From: NAT127 sp041655035
GTDB lineage: Bacteria; Pseudomonadota; Gammaproteobacteria; Pseudomonadales; Porticoccaceae
Reading direction: 5' to 3'
Assembly: GCA_041655035.1 (NCBI GenBank)
Contig: JBAZCN010000017.1
Location: 1 to 35,982, forward strand
Length of the DNA: 35,982 nt
Shown here piece by piece: positions 8,559 through 16,716 of the stretch (position 1 is the first letter of the stretch; each line of letters starts with the position of its first letter). Both the position numbers and the translations under genes were made by a program. The notes below the pieces were generated by a model, which was given only the letters and a program-made list of their open reading frames with translations, had not been told where the DNA came from and ran no database searches.

Positions 8559-9206
8559 TTATCCGTTGGCGGCGTCAGCCCGCGCCACTGCGGCGGCCAG
8601 CTGGTCCAGCAGGGGTTGAATGACGTCGAACTTGGTTTTCATCGCCACCCGGTTAACGATCAGCCGGGAGCTGATGTCGGCGATGGCCTCGCGCGGCTCC
8701 AGGCCGTTGGCCTTCAGGGTATTGCCGGTATCGACGATATCGACGATCTCGTCCGCCAGCGCCATGATCGGCGCCAGCTCCATGGCCCCGTAGAGCTTGA
8801 TGATATCCGCCTGGCGGCCCTGCTCGGCGTAATAGCGCCGGGCCACGTTGACGTACTTGGTGGCCACCCGGATGCGCCCGGCGCGCGGTGGCACGCCGAC
8901 GACACCGGCGGTCATCAGCCGGCACCGGGCAATGCCGAGATCCAGCGGCGCGTAGAAACCCTCGCCGCCGTGCTCCATCAAGGTGTCCTTGCCCGACACG
9001 CCGATATCGGCAGCGCCGTACTGCACGTAGGTGGGCACGTCGATGCCGCGCAGAATGAGCAGCCGCACTCCCGGCGCACTGGTGGCGAAGACCAGCTTGC
9101 GGCTGGCGTCGATGTCCTCGAGCGGTTCGATGCCCGCCCGCGCCAGCAGCGGCAGGGTTTCCTTGAGAATACGGCCCTTGGTCAGGGCAATGGTCAATTC
9201 GTTCAT
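8559..9206 (-). CDS. hisG: ATP phosphoribosyltransferase, short (HisG-S) form
   Basis: First enzyme of histidine synthesis, joining ATP and PRPP. At 215 residues it is the short form, which lacks the C-terminal regulatory domain of the approximately 300-residue enzyme; short HisG normally needs the HisRS-like partner HisZ for activity and feedback control. Landmarks are LTIALTKGRILKETLPLL at the start, the ADIGVSGKDTL segment near residue 70, and the PRPP-binding VDIVDTGNTLKANGL segment near 160. Its ATG shares one base with the murA stop (TGATG), implying coupling. No hisZ is in this window. Confidence 0.96.
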   Translation of the reverse strand: MNELTIALTKGRILKETLPLLARAGIEPLEDIDASRKLVFATSAPGVRLLILRGIDVPTYVQYGAADIGVSGKDTLMEHGGEGFYAPLDLGIARCRLMTAGVVGVPPRAGRIRVATKYVNVARRYYAEQGRQADIIKLYGAMELAPIMALADEIVDIVDTGNTLKANGLEPREAIADISSRLIVNRVAMKTKFDVIQPLLDQLAAAVARADAANG

Positions 9207-10468
9207 CAGGCGATCCGCCGGATATCGGCCCCCAGTTGCTGAAGTTTTTCCTCGATACGCTCATACCCGCGATCGATATGGTAGATGCGATCCACCAGGG
9301 TCTCCCCTTCGGCGACGAGCCCGGCGATCACCAGGCTGGCCGAGGCGCGCAGATCCGACGCCATCACCGGCGCACCCTTGAGCTTGTCGACGCCGGTGAT
9401 GATCGCGGTGTTGCCCTCGAGGGTGATCTTGGCACCCATGCGGTTGAGTTCGTGGGTCTGGATCAGGCGGTTCTCGAAAATGGTCTCGGTCACCGCGCCG
9501 GTGCCCTCGGCAACCGCGTTGACAGTGGTGAGCTGCGCCTGCATGTCGGTGGGGAATGCCGGGTACGGTGCGGTGCGCAGGTTCACCGCCCGCGGCCGCC
9601 TGCCGTGCATGTCGAGGGAAATCCAGTCCTTGCCGGACTGAATGTCGGCGCCCGCCTCGCGGAGCTTGAGCAGCACCGCCTCCAGCGTATGGGGGTCGAT
9701 GTCCTTGAGCTTGACCCAGCCCCGGGTCGCCGCCGCAGCCGCCAGATAGGTGCCCGCCTCGATGCGGTCCGGCATGATCCGGTAGTGGCCGCCGTGCAGG
9801 CTCTCGACGCCGTGAATCGTCAATGTATCGCTGCCCGCACCCTCGACGCGCCCGCCGATGGCGTTGATGAACCTGGCCAGATCGACGATCTCCGGCTCCC
9901 GCGCGGCGTTTTCCATCACCGTGGTGCCCCGCGCCAGGGCGGCGGCCATCATCAGGTTCTCGGTGCCGCCCACGGTGACCACATCGAACAGGATATGGGC
10001 GCCGCGAAGCCCGCCCTCAGGCGCCTTGGCGCGAATATAGCCGCCATCGATCTCGATCGCCGCGCCCATCATCTCGAGGCCCCGCAAGTGCAGGTCGACA
10101 GGGCGGCTGCCAATGGCACAGCCGCCGGGAAACGATACATGGGCCTCGCCGAAACGGGCCAGCAGCGGCCCCAGCACCAGGATCGAGGCGCGCATCGTCT
10201 TGACCAGATCGTAGGGCGCCACCAGGCTGGTGATGTTGCCGGCATCCACGTCGATGTGCATTTTTTCATCGAGCACCAGCCCTACGCCGAGGCAGCCGAG
10301 CAGCTCGAACATGGTGGTGATATCGTGAAGGTGTGGCACATTGGACAGGGTTATCACCTTGTCGGTCAGCAGTGTTGCCGCGAGAATCGGCAGCGCTGCG
10401 TTCTTGGCGCCGGAAATGCGGATTTCACCCGCCAGGGGCTTGCCGCCCCGGATCAGCAACTTGTCCAT
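9206..10468 (-). CDS. murA: UDP-N-acetylglucosamine 1-carboxyvinyltransferase MurA
   Basis: Transfers enolpyruvate from PEP to UDP-GlcNAc, the first committed step of peptidoglycan synthesis, in the cytoplasm; it is the fosfomycin target. It has 420 residues. Lys22 in SGAKNAALPILAA and the catalytic Cys117 in the FPGGCAIGSRP loop are present, so a fosfomycin-sensitive-type active site is predicted. The ATG at 10468 is preferred over the adjacent in-frame TTG at 10471. It lies downstream of ibaG and upstream of hisG, the pseudomonad order. Confidence 0.98.
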   Translation of the reverse strand: MDKLLIRGGKPLAGEIRISGAKNAALPILAATLLTDKVITLSNVPHLHDITTMFELLGCLGVGLVLDEKMHIDVDAGNITSLVAPYDLVKTMRASILVLGPLLARFGEAHVSFPGGCAIGSRPVDLHLRGLEMMGAAIEIDGGYIRAKAPEGGLRGAHILFDVVTVGGTENLMMAAALARGTTVMENAAREPEIVDLARFINAIGGRVEGAGSDTLTIHGVESLHGGHYRIMPDRIEAGTYLAAAAATRGWVKLKDIDPHTLEAVLLKLREAGADIQSGKDWISLDMHGRRPRAVNLRTAPYPAFPTDMQAQLTTVNAVAEGTGAVTETIFENRLIQTHELNRMGAKITLEGNTAIITGVDKLKGAPVMASDLRASASLVIAGLVAEGETLVDRIYHIDRGYERIEEKLQQLGADIRRIA

Positions 10469-10511
10469 CAAAAATTCCGTCCGAAACGGTGAGCCTCGTC
10501 GCGCGCCGGTA

Positions 10512-10760
10512 TCAAGCCGACCCGCGTCCGGCCCATTCGGCCGGGGTGAAAGTAAGCATGTTCACCGCATGAATGGCACCGCTACTGATTTGTTCATTGA
10601 GCGCGGCGTACACCAGTTGCTGCCGTTTGATGGTGCGCATTCCTTCAAACACGGCGCTGACCAGCACCAGGTTGAAATGCCGCCCATCGTCGCCCTCGAC
10701 GTGGATCTCGGCGCCGGGCAGAGCGGCGGCCAGCAGGACCTTGATATCTTCAGGATTCAT
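10512..10760 (-). CDS. ibaG: BolA family protein IbaG
   Basis: An 82-residue BolA-like protein (E. coli IbaG/YrbA). BolA family proteins bind monothiol glutaredoxins and [2Fe-2S] clusters and can act in iron-sulfur trafficking or acid response. The fold is recognisable from PGAEIHVEGDDGRHFNLVLVS, a charged central helix (RTIKRQQLVYAAL) and the conserved IHAVNMLTFTPAEW near the C-terminus. It precedes murA by about 44 bases, as in E. coli. The mla lipid-transport genes that usually precede ibaG are absent; kdsD lies directly on the other side. Confidence 0.93.
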   Translation of the reverse strand: MNPEDIKVLLAAALPGAEIHVEGDDGRHFNLVLVSAVFEGMRTIKRQQLVYAALNEQISSGAIHAVNMLTFTPAEWAGRGSA

Positions 10761-11011
10761 GGATATTCCACATTGTTGTCAACGATCGGCACGTACAGGG
10801 TTTGCGACGGTGATTCTGTCATCACCGCTATACCGTTTGCAAAGCGCTGACGGCCAAAAAGGGGGAGAAAACCACTGACACGCAAAGGCCGGCACTATAC
10901 CATTCGCAGCAGCCGGCGGCCATTGCCGGCACCACAACCGTTTGCCCCGGCAGGCCACGTGCCCGGGCCGCTTTACCTGGATCGGCATGGTTACTTGACT
11001 CTTGCCGAGGG

Positions 11012-11017
11012 TATAAT
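11012..11017 (+). promoter_or_regulatory. -10 element of the kdsD operon promoter
   Basis: A perfect TATAAT stands 23 bases before the kdsD ATG. A TTGACT (10995-11000) is too close (11 bases); TTACTT (10991-10996) at 15 bases is the best-spaced but poor -35. The -10 call is good and the -35 is unresolved. Confidence 0.5.
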
Positions 11018-11040
11018 CTCCCGTCAGCCTGGAAATCACC

Positions 11041-12012
11041 ATGACCGACTCCTCCTTTATCGCTTCGGCAAGACGCACGGTGCAACTGGAAGCCGAGGCC
11101 GTCGACAGTCTCAAAGTGCGCATCGGCGCCGGCTTTGCCCGGGCCTGTGAACTGATCCTCGCCTGTCGGGGCCGCACCATCGTCACCGGCATGGGCAAAT
11201 CCGGCCACATCGGCCGCAAGATTGCGGCGACCCTGGCGAGCACCGGCTCCCCGGCGTTCTTCGTCCACCCCGGCGAAGCGAGCCATGGCGACCTCGGCAT
11301 GATCACCGGCAACGACGTCGTCATCGCCATCTCCAGCTCCGGTTCGACGGCGGAAGTGGTCACCCTGCTGCCGCTGATCAAGCGCCTCGGCATCCCGCTG
11401 ATCAGCATGACCGGCAACCCCGCCTCGGCGCTGGCCAAATCCGCTGACGCCCTGATCGATATCAGCGTCGCCAAGGAAGCCTGCCCGCTGGATCTCGCCC
11501 CCACCACCAGCACCACCGTGACCCTGGTCATGGGCGACGCCCTGGCCATCGCCCTGCTCGAAGCGCGGGGCTTCACCGCCGAGGACTTCGCCTTCTCCCA
11601 CCCCGGCGGGGCCCTCGGCCGCAAGCTGCTGCTGCGGGTCGAAGACATCATGCACAGCGGCGACCAGGTACCGCGAGTGGCGGAGGGCTCGCCGCTTCGC
11701 CACGCCCTGCTGGAGATGACCGAAAAGGGCTTTGGCATGACCACCGTGGTTTCGGCCGGCGACGAGTTGCAGGGCGTGTTCACCGATGGCGACCTGCGCC
11801 GGGCGATGGATCTCGGGGTCGACATCAACACCGTCGCGGTGAGCGAAGTCATGACCCGCCATGGCAAGACCGTCTCCGCGGACATTCTCGCCGCCGAAGC
11901 CCTGCGCATCATGGAAACCAGCAAGATCACCGCCCTGGTGGTGGAGGATGGCAACCATCACCCCATCGGCCTGATCCACATGCACGACATTCTCCGTGCC
12001 GGCATCATTTGA
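11041..12012 (+). CDS. kdsD: D-arabinose 5-phosphate isomerase
   Basis: Interconverts ribulose 5-phosphate and arabinose 5-phosphate, the first step to KDO for the LPS inner core. It has 323 residues: an N-terminal SIS sugar-isomerase domain (about 35-170) with GMGKSGHIGRKIAATLASTG and ISSSGSTAEV, the FSHPGGALGR segment with the catalytic-type His near 190, then two CBS domains (about 205-265 and 270-323). It heads the kdsD-kdsC-lptC-lptA-lptB run, which joins KDO synthesis to LPS export. yrbG, which precedes kdsD in E. coli, is absent. Confidence 0.96.
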   Translation: MTDSSFIASARRTVQLEAEAVDSLKVRIGAGFARACELILACRGRTIVTGMGKSGHIGRKIAATLASTGSPAFFVHPGEASHGDLGMITGNDVVIAISSSGSTAEVVTLLPLIKRLGIPLISMTGNPASALAKSADALIDISVAKEACPLDLAPTTSTTVTLVMGDALAIALLEARGFTAEDFAFSHPGGALGRKLLLRVEDIMHSGDQVPRVAEGSPLRHALLEMTEKGFGMTTVVSAGDELQGVFTDGDLRRAMDLGVDINTVAVSEVMTRHGKTVSADILAAEALRIMETSKITALVVEDGNHHPIGLIHMHDILRAGII

Positions 12013-12025
12013 GAACCGAGGAATC

Positions 12026-12547
12026 ATGCTGAACCCCGAAATCGCCGCGCGCCACATTCGCCTGTTGCTGCTCGACGTCGATGGCGTGCTCACCGATGGC
12101 CGCCTCTACTACGGCAATAACGGTGAAGAACTCAAAGCCTTTCATATTCAGGACGGCCTCGGCATCAAACTGCTGCAACGCCAGGGCATAGAAGTCGGTA
12201 TCATCACCGGTCGCTCGTCGGCCCTGCTCGCCCGGCGGACCGAGGAACTCGGCATCGCCCGGGTCATCCAAGGGAGGGAAGACAAGTCCCGCGCCCTCGA
12301 CGAGCTGCTGGCCAGCGACCCTCTGCCGCTCGAGCAGATCGCCTTCATGGGCGACGACCTCCCCGACCTCGGCGTGATGCGCCGGGTCGGGCTGGCCATG
12401 ACGGTGGCCGATTGCAGCACCACGGTGGCCAGCCATTGCCACTGGCAGGCCCGCCGCCGCGGTGGCGAAGGCGCCGTCCGCGAAGCTGCCGAGTTCATTC
12501 TCGCTGCCCAGGGCAGACTCGACGAGGCCATCGGAGCGTATCTGTAG
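12026..12547 (+). CDS. kdsC: 3-deoxy-D-manno-octulosonate 8-phosphate phosphatase
   Basis: HAD-superfamily phosphatase (C0 type, tetrameric) that dephosphorylates KDO-8-P to KDO. It has 173 residues. The nucleophile and acid-base aspartates are Asp17 and Asp19 in LLLLDVDGVLTDG; motif II is IITGRSS and motif III/IV is MGDDLPDLGVM. The ATG at 12026 is used because GAGGA lies just upstream and the protein then starts at the family's usual position; an in-frame ATG at 11996 would overlap kdsD. The stop codon is directly followed by the lptC ATG. Confidence 0.96.
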   Translation: MLNPEIAARHIRLLLLDVDGVLTDGRLYYGNNGEELKAFHIQDGLGIKLLQRQGIEVGIITGRSSALLARRTEELGIARVIQGREDKSRALDELLASDPLPLEQIAFMGDDLPDLGVMRRVGLAMTVADCSTTVASHCHWQARRRGGEGAVREAAEFILAAQGRLDEAIGAYL

Positions 12548-13114
12548 ATGAAAAACGTTGTCATGCTGTTTGCCCTGATCGGCATCTCGGCAGTATTCCT
12601 GGTGTTCTGGGATTCGCCGCCGGAGTTTTTCTTCGGCAGCGGCAAAACCCGCATCGAGGCCCTGCCCACGGCAGACAGCTACATGCGCAACCCGGTAACC
12701 TCCAAGTTCGACAAGGATGGTGCGGAGACTTATACCCTGCGCGCCGAAACCGGGCTCTACTACAACGACGACGACCGCTTTGAACTGGACGCCCCGCAGC
12801 TGGTCTCACGCCGCAACGCTGCCGACAGCGCTCCCTGGCAACTCGAAGCGCACAGCGCCCACACCCTCGAGGGCGGCAAACAGGTCCTGCTCAGCGGCGA
12901 CGTTCACGCCTGGCAGAACAGCGCCCAGGGCCGCAACACCTTCGACACCGACGAGCTCATTTTCAATCCGGCAGACAACACCGCGGAAACAGACCTCAAG
13001 GTGACGATCCACTTCCCCGGAGGATTCACCACCGGGGTGGGCATGAAAGCCGATTTCGATGCGGAGACTTATGAATTACTTACCCAGGTACAAGGCAGGC
13101 ACCATGGCCTCTAA
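12548..13114 (+). CDS. lptC: LPS export component LptC
   Basis: Bitopic inner-membrane protein that takes LPS from LptB2FG and hands it to periplasmic LptA. Its 188 residues have one N-terminal transmembrane helix (about 4-21, VVMLFALIGISAVFLVFW) and a periplasmic beta-jellyroll. The conserved YTLRAETGLYYNDDDRFELDAP segment lies near residue 57 and the GNVHA-like element appears as LLSGDVHAWQ near 115. The ATG abuts the kdsC TAG with no gap and the end overlaps lptA by 11 bases, so translation is coupled. Confidence 0.93.
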   Translation: MKNVVMLFALIGISAVFLVFWDSPPEFFFGSGKTRIEALPTADSYMRNPVTSKFDKDGAETYTLRAETGLYYNDDDRFELDAPQLVSRRNAADSAPWQLEAHSAHTLEGGKQVLLSGDVHAWQNSAQGRNTFDTDELIFNPADNTAETDLKVTIHFPGGFTTGVGMKADFDAETYELLTQVQGRHHGL

Positions 13115-13622
13115 ACGGATTTATCGCCTGGCGATCGCGCTCGCCGGCGCGCTGGCCACCACCGCGGCCCTGGGCCTGCCGGACGACCGCCATCAGGCCA
13201 TCGAGATCCAGTCGCAAAACGCCGTTCGCGAGGAAAAGCAGGGGCTGACCATCTATCAGGGGGACGTCACCATCAGCCAGGGCAGCATTCTGATCCGCGC
13301 CGACAAGGTCACCGTCCACAGCGCCGGCAACCAGGTCAGCAAGATCATTTGCACGGGCACGCCGGCCCATTACCAGCAGCAGCTCAAGCCCGGCGACAAG
13401 CCGGTGGTCGCCCGCGCCAACACCATCGAATACCTCCTCGACCAGGACGTGATCAACCTGGTCACCAACGCCAGCCTGGAGCAGGATGGCGCCACCCTCA
13501 CCGGGGAGCGTATCGACTACGATCTCAAGCAGGAAATCATCAAGGCGCGCGGCGACGCCAGCGGCAGCCAGCGCATTCGCATGGTGATCCCTCCGAACCA
13601 GCAAAAGGATCCATCTGAATGA
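13104..13622 (+). CDS. lptA: LPS export periplasmic bridge protein LptA
   Basis: Periplasmic protein that oligomerises head to tail into the bridge carrying LPS to the outer membrane. The start is the ATG at 13104 (MASKRIYRL), giving 172 residues with a clear signal peptide: a basic n-region, hydrophobic IALAGALATTAALG, and cleavage near ALG-LPD. The OstA/LptA fold is recognisable from LTIYQGDVTISQGSILIRADKVTV, ANTIEYLLDQDVINLVTNASLEQDG and the later LTGERIDYDL. In-frame ATGs at 13059 and 13071 would add residues before the signal peptide. It overlaps lptC by 11 bases and lptB by 4. Confidence 0.94.
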   Translation: MASKRIYRLAIALAGALATTAALGLPDDRHQAIEIQSQNAVREEKQGLTIYQGDVTISQGSILIRADKVTVHSAGNQVSKIICTGTPAHYQQQLKPGDKPVVARANTIEYLLDQDVINLVTNASLEQDGATLTGERIDYDLKQEIIKARGDASGSQRIRMVIPPNQQKDPSE

Positions 13623-14344
13623 CCCTGCTGCGTGTTGACCACCTGGCCAAGAGCTACAAGAAACGCCAGGTGATTGCCGATGTCTCGCTGCACGTCTCCA
13701 GCGGCCAGATCGTCGGCCTGCTCGGGCCCAACGGCGCCGGCAAGACCACCTGTTTCTATATGATCGTGGGCCTGGTGGCCCAGGATCAGGGGCGCATCTT
13801 CATCGACGATCACGAAGTCACCCATCTGCCCATGCACGGTCGCGCCCGCGCCGGCATCGGCTACCTGCCCCAGGAACCCTCGGTGTTTCGCAAGCTCAGC
13901 GTCGAGGACAACATCCTGGCAATCCTCCAGGCCCGCAAGGATCTCAGCTCCAGCCAGCGCAGCGAGCGGCTCGAATCGTTGCTCCACGAATTCCACATCG
14001 CCCATATCCGCAAATCCCTCGGCATGAGTCTTTCCGGCGGCGAGCGGCGGCGGGTGGAAATCGCCCGAGCGCTGGCCATGGAGCCGGCGTTCATCCTTCT
14101 CGACGAGCCCTTTGCCGGGGTCGACCCGATTTCGGTCAACGATATCAAGATGATCATCCGCCACCTCCGCGACAAAGGTATCGGCGTACTGATCACCGAC
14201 CACAATGTGCGTGAAACCCTGGATATCTGCGAGCGGGCCTATATCGTCGGCGAAGGCCGGGTGATCGCCGAGGGCAGCACCGAGCAGATTCTCGCCGATC
14301 CCAAAGTCCGCGAGACCTACCTGGGCGAACACTTTTCCTTGTAA
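13619..14344 (+). CDS. lptB: LPS export ABC transporter ATPase LptB
   Basis: ATPase subunit of LptB2FG, which extracts LPS from the inner membrane. Its 241 residues carry Walker A GPNGAGKTT (36-44), a Q-loop near 84 (YLPQEPSVF), the signature LSGGERRR near 138, Walker B ILLDEPFAG near 157 and the H-loop ITDHNVRETL near 192. It overlaps lptA by four bases (ATGA). The membrane partners lptF and lptG are not in this window. rpoN follows after 122 bases, with a possible separate promoter. Confidence 0.98.
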   Translation: MTLLRVDHLAKSYKKRQVIADVSLHVSSGQIVGLLGPNGAGKTTCFYMIVGLVAQDQGRIFIDDHEVTHLPMHGRARAGIGYLPQEPSVFRKLSVEDNILAILQARKDLSSSQRSERLESLLHEFHIAHIRKSLGMSLSGGERRRVEIARALAMEPAFILLDEPFAGVDPISVNDIKMIIRHLRDKGIGVLITDHNVRETLDICERAYIVGEGRVIAEGSTEQILADPKVRETYLGEHFSL

Positions 14345-14403
14345 GCATTTCGTGGAAGCGTTGATCCAGACATCAAATGCGGCACATATTTTGCCTGACA
14401 GAT

Positions 14404-14431
14404 TGCCTAGCTCTCTTTGCCGGGCTACACT
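14404..14431 (+). promoter_or_regulatory. Candidate sigma-70 promoter of rpoN
   Basis: TTGCCT (14404-14409) and TACACT (14426-14431) are 16 bases apart in the lptB-rpoN gap, 35 bases before the rpoN ATG. Both hexamers match consensus at four of six positions. Confidence 0.45.
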
Positions 14432-14466
14432 CAGCTCTGATAGAGGCGAACTTCGACAGCAACTGA

Positions 14467-15924
14467 ATGAGACCATCACTGCAGTTAAAAATCGGCCAGC
14501 AGCTGACGATGACCCCTCAGCTGCAACAGGCGATTAGACTATTGCAACTGTCCTCCCTGGACCTGCACCAGGAAATCCAGCAGGCACTCTACTCCAACCC
14601 CCTGCTCGAACTGTCCGACGAAATCGACAACGCCGGCAGCGATGCCGATACCAAGCCGCAGCAGGCCGAAGACACGCTCAGCGACGACCGCGACTGGGAA
14701 AATGCGCCGATACCCGACGACCTGCCGGTGGATGCCAGGTGGGAGGACATCTATCCCACAGCCCCGATGACCGGGCAGTCTCAGGGCAGCGACAACCGGG
14801 ACTTCGAGAGCTTCCACACCGTTACCGATTCGCTGCAGGACCACCTGCGCTGGCAGCTCAATCTCACCAACATGTCGCCGCTCGACAACCTCATCGCCAC
14901 CACCATCATCGATGCAATCAACGCCGATGGGCTGCTGGACACCCCCATCGCCGACATCCATGAAGCCTTCATCGAGGACGGCGTGGAGCTCGACGAAGTC
15001 CTTGCAGTGCTGCACCGTGTACAGCAGTTCGACCCTCCGGGGGTTGGCGCCGCCGACCTGCGCGAATGCCTGCTTATCCAGTTGCGACAGTTCGGCGCCG
15101 ACACGCCCCACCGCGCAGAGGCGATAATTCTGGTGGAAAAATATCTCCAGTTGGTCGCCGAGCGGGATTTCAATCAGCTGCGTCGCAAAACCGACATGGA
15201 CACCGAGGCCCTGACCGCCGCCATCCGCCTGATCCAGACCCTGTCGCCGCGCCCGGGCGAGATGATCGGCGACAGCGATGTCGAATATGTGACCCCCGAC
15301 GTGCGGGTGCAGAAAATCAACGGCAGCTGGCAAGTCAGCCTCAACGGCGACATCACTCCGCGCATCTGCATCAACCAGCAATATGCCGACCTGGTGCGCC
15401 GCGCCGACAACAGCGACGACAACACCTTTCTGCGCAATCAGTTGCAGGAGGCGCGCTGGTTCCTGCGCAGCCTCGAGAGCCGTAACGAAACACTGCTGCG
15501 GGTGTCGAGCTGTATCGTCGAGATGCAGCGCGGATTCCTCGAAAAAGGCCCGGAGGCGATGCGCCCCATGGTCCTGGCCAATGTCGCCGAACAGCTCGGC
15601 CTCCACGAATCCACCATCTCCCGGGTCACCACCCAGAAATACATCGACACCCCGCAGGGCGTGTTCGAACTCAAATACTTCTTCTCCAGTCATGTCAGCA
15701 CCACCAGCGGCGGCGAATGCTCGTCCACCGCCATCCGCGCCCTGCTGAAGAAAATGATCGCCGCGGAGAATCCCGAAAAACCCCTGAGCGACAACAAGAT
15801 CGCCGCCATGTTCGACGAACAGCAGGGTATCCAGGTCGCGCGGCGCACCGTGGCCAAGTACCGCGAGGCCATGGGGATTCCCACCTCCAGCGAACGCAAG
15901 CGTTTCAAGCAAGGCAGCTGTTAA
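14467..15924 (+). CDS. rpoN: RNA polymerase sigma-54 factor
   Basis: Sigma-N, which directs polymerase to -24/-12 promoters that depend on AAA+ activators. Its 485 residues show Region I (LQLKIGQQLTMTPQLQQAIRLLQL; activator interaction) at the N-terminus, an acidic Region II at about 50-115, the core-binding domain at about 120-310, and the DNA-binding domain ending in the RpoN box near residue 463 (ARRTVAKYRE). The C-terminus is IPTSSERKRFKQ. The rpoN-hpf-ptsN-rapZ-ptsO order is the classic proteobacterial arrangement. No convincing sigma-54 promoter was seen within this window. Confidence 0.98.
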   Translation: MRPSLQLKIGQQLTMTPQLQQAIRLLQLSSLDLHQEIQQALYSNPLLELSDEIDNAGSDADTKPQQAEDTLSDDRDWENAPIPDDLPVDARWEDIYPTAPMTGQSQGSDNRDFESFHTVTDSLQDHLRWQLNLTNMSPLDNLIATTIIDAINADGLLDTPIADIHEAFIEDGVELDEVLAVLHRVQQFDPPGVGAADLRECLLIQLRQFGADTPHRAEAIILVEKYLQLVAERDFNQLRRKTDMDTEALTAAIRLIQTLSPRPGEMIGDSDVEYVTPDVRVQKINGSWQVSLNGDITPRICINQQYADLVRRADNSDDNTFLRNQLQEARWFLRSLESRNETLLRVSSCIVEMQRGFLEKGPEAMRPMVLANVAEQLGLHESTISRVTTQKYIDTPQGVFELKYFFSSHVSTTSGGECSSTAIRALLKKMIAAENPEKPLSDNKIAAMFDEQQGIQVARRTVAKYREAMGIPTSSERKRFKQGSC

Positions 15925-15958
15925 GCTCCCCAACCCAAGCAATAGTAAGGAGATTCAC

Positions 15959-16246
15959 ATGCAACTCAATATCAGCGGGCACCATCTGGATATCACTGCT
16001 CCGATCCGCGACTATGTCACCGCCAAGCTGACACGTCTCGAACGACATAACGACCGCATCACCACCACCAACGTGATCCTCTCCGTCGATAAGATCATCC
16101 AGAGGGCAGAGGCCACCGTATATGTGAGCGGGGGCGAATTCTTTGCCAACTCCGAACACGAAGATCTCTACGCAGCCATCGACATTCTTGTCGATAAACT
16201 TGATCGCCAGCTGATCAAACACAAGGAAAAACAACGAGGTCATTGA
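15959..16246 (+). CDS. hpf: Ribosome hibernation promoting factor, short form
   Basis: Binds the 30S decoding region in stationary phase and favours inactive 100S ribosome dimers. At 95 residues it is the short HPF type, without the long-form C-terminal domain. It begins MQLNISGHHLDITAPIRDYV, continues with KLTRLERHNDRIT and ends with the amphipathic AIDILVDKLDRQLIKHKEK. AAGGAG lies 7 bases upstream of the ATG. It follows rpoN by 34 bases. Confidence 0.95.
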   Translation: MQLNISGHHLDITAPIRDYVTAKLTRLERHNDRITTTNVILSVDKIIQRAEATVYVSGGEFFANSEHEDLYAAIDILVDKLDRQLIKHKEKQRGH

Positions 16247-16254
16247 ATCAACTC

Positions 16255-16716
16255 ATGAGAATCGCCGAACTTCTCTCCCCCGAACATACCTTCTGCGACA
16301 TCGAGGGAGTGAGCAAAAAACGCGTGCTGGAAAATCTGGCGCTGTTCCTCCACGAGGGTGAAGGGTTTTCCGGCACTGATGCCGACGCAATCTACCAGAA
16401 ACTCCTGGAACGGGAGCGACTTGGCAGTACGGGAATCGGCTCGGGAGTGGCCGTTCCCCACTGTCGGGTTCCAGGTTGCACCAAAATTACCGGAGTCCTG
16501 CTCAAGCTCAGCGACCAGGTGGAGTTCGACGCCATCGACGGCAAACCCGTCGACCTGGTATTCGGCCTGATGGTTCCCCAGGAACACAGCGACGAGCACC
16601 TCAAGGCGCTGGCCTCCATTGCCGAGTTGATGCAGGACGAGGATGTGCGCGAACGGCTGCGGTCCGCCACCAGCCACCGCAACCTGTTCGACCTCGCCAC
16701 GAGCCTCGCGGGTTGA
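16255..16716 (+). CDS. ptsN: Nitrogen-PTS enzyme IIA (PtsN)
   Basis: EIIA-Ntr, which receives phosphate from NPr (PtsO) and regulates potassium transport, sigma-54-linked metabolism and other targets. It has 153 residues from the ATG at 16255. The phosphoacceptor is His69 in GIGSGVAVPHCRVPG, and the LVFGLMVPQEHSDEHLKALASIAELM segment is typical of the family. A TTG at 16243, overlapping the hpf stop, would add four residues but sits too close to GAGG; MRIAELLSPE aligns with the usual PtsN start. The stop overlaps the rapZ ATG by one base. Confidence 0.94.
   Translation: MRIAELLSPEHTFCDIEGVSKKRVLENLALFLHEGEGFSGTDADAIYQKLLERERLGSTGIGSGVAVPHCRVPGCTKITGVLLKLSDQVEFDAIDGKPVDLVFGLMVPQEHSDEHLKALASIAELMQDEDVRERLRSATSHRNLFDLATSLAG

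Noticed and set aside
7269..9242. A 657-codon plus-strand open frame antisense to hisD and hisG
   Set aside because: It is a shadow of the real minus-strand genes in high-GC DNA; its translation is rich in H, G, R and Q and resembles no protein family.
9236..10492. A 418-codon plus-strand frame antisense to murA
   Set aside because: It mirrors murA and has no ribosome binding site or family features.
10779..12093. Two long minus-strand frames opposite kdsD
   Set aside because: Both are antisense shadows of kdsD, without recognisable motifs.
14539..15942. A 467-codon minus-strand frame opposite rpoN
   Set aside because: It is an antisense shadow; rpoN is certain from its conserved domains.
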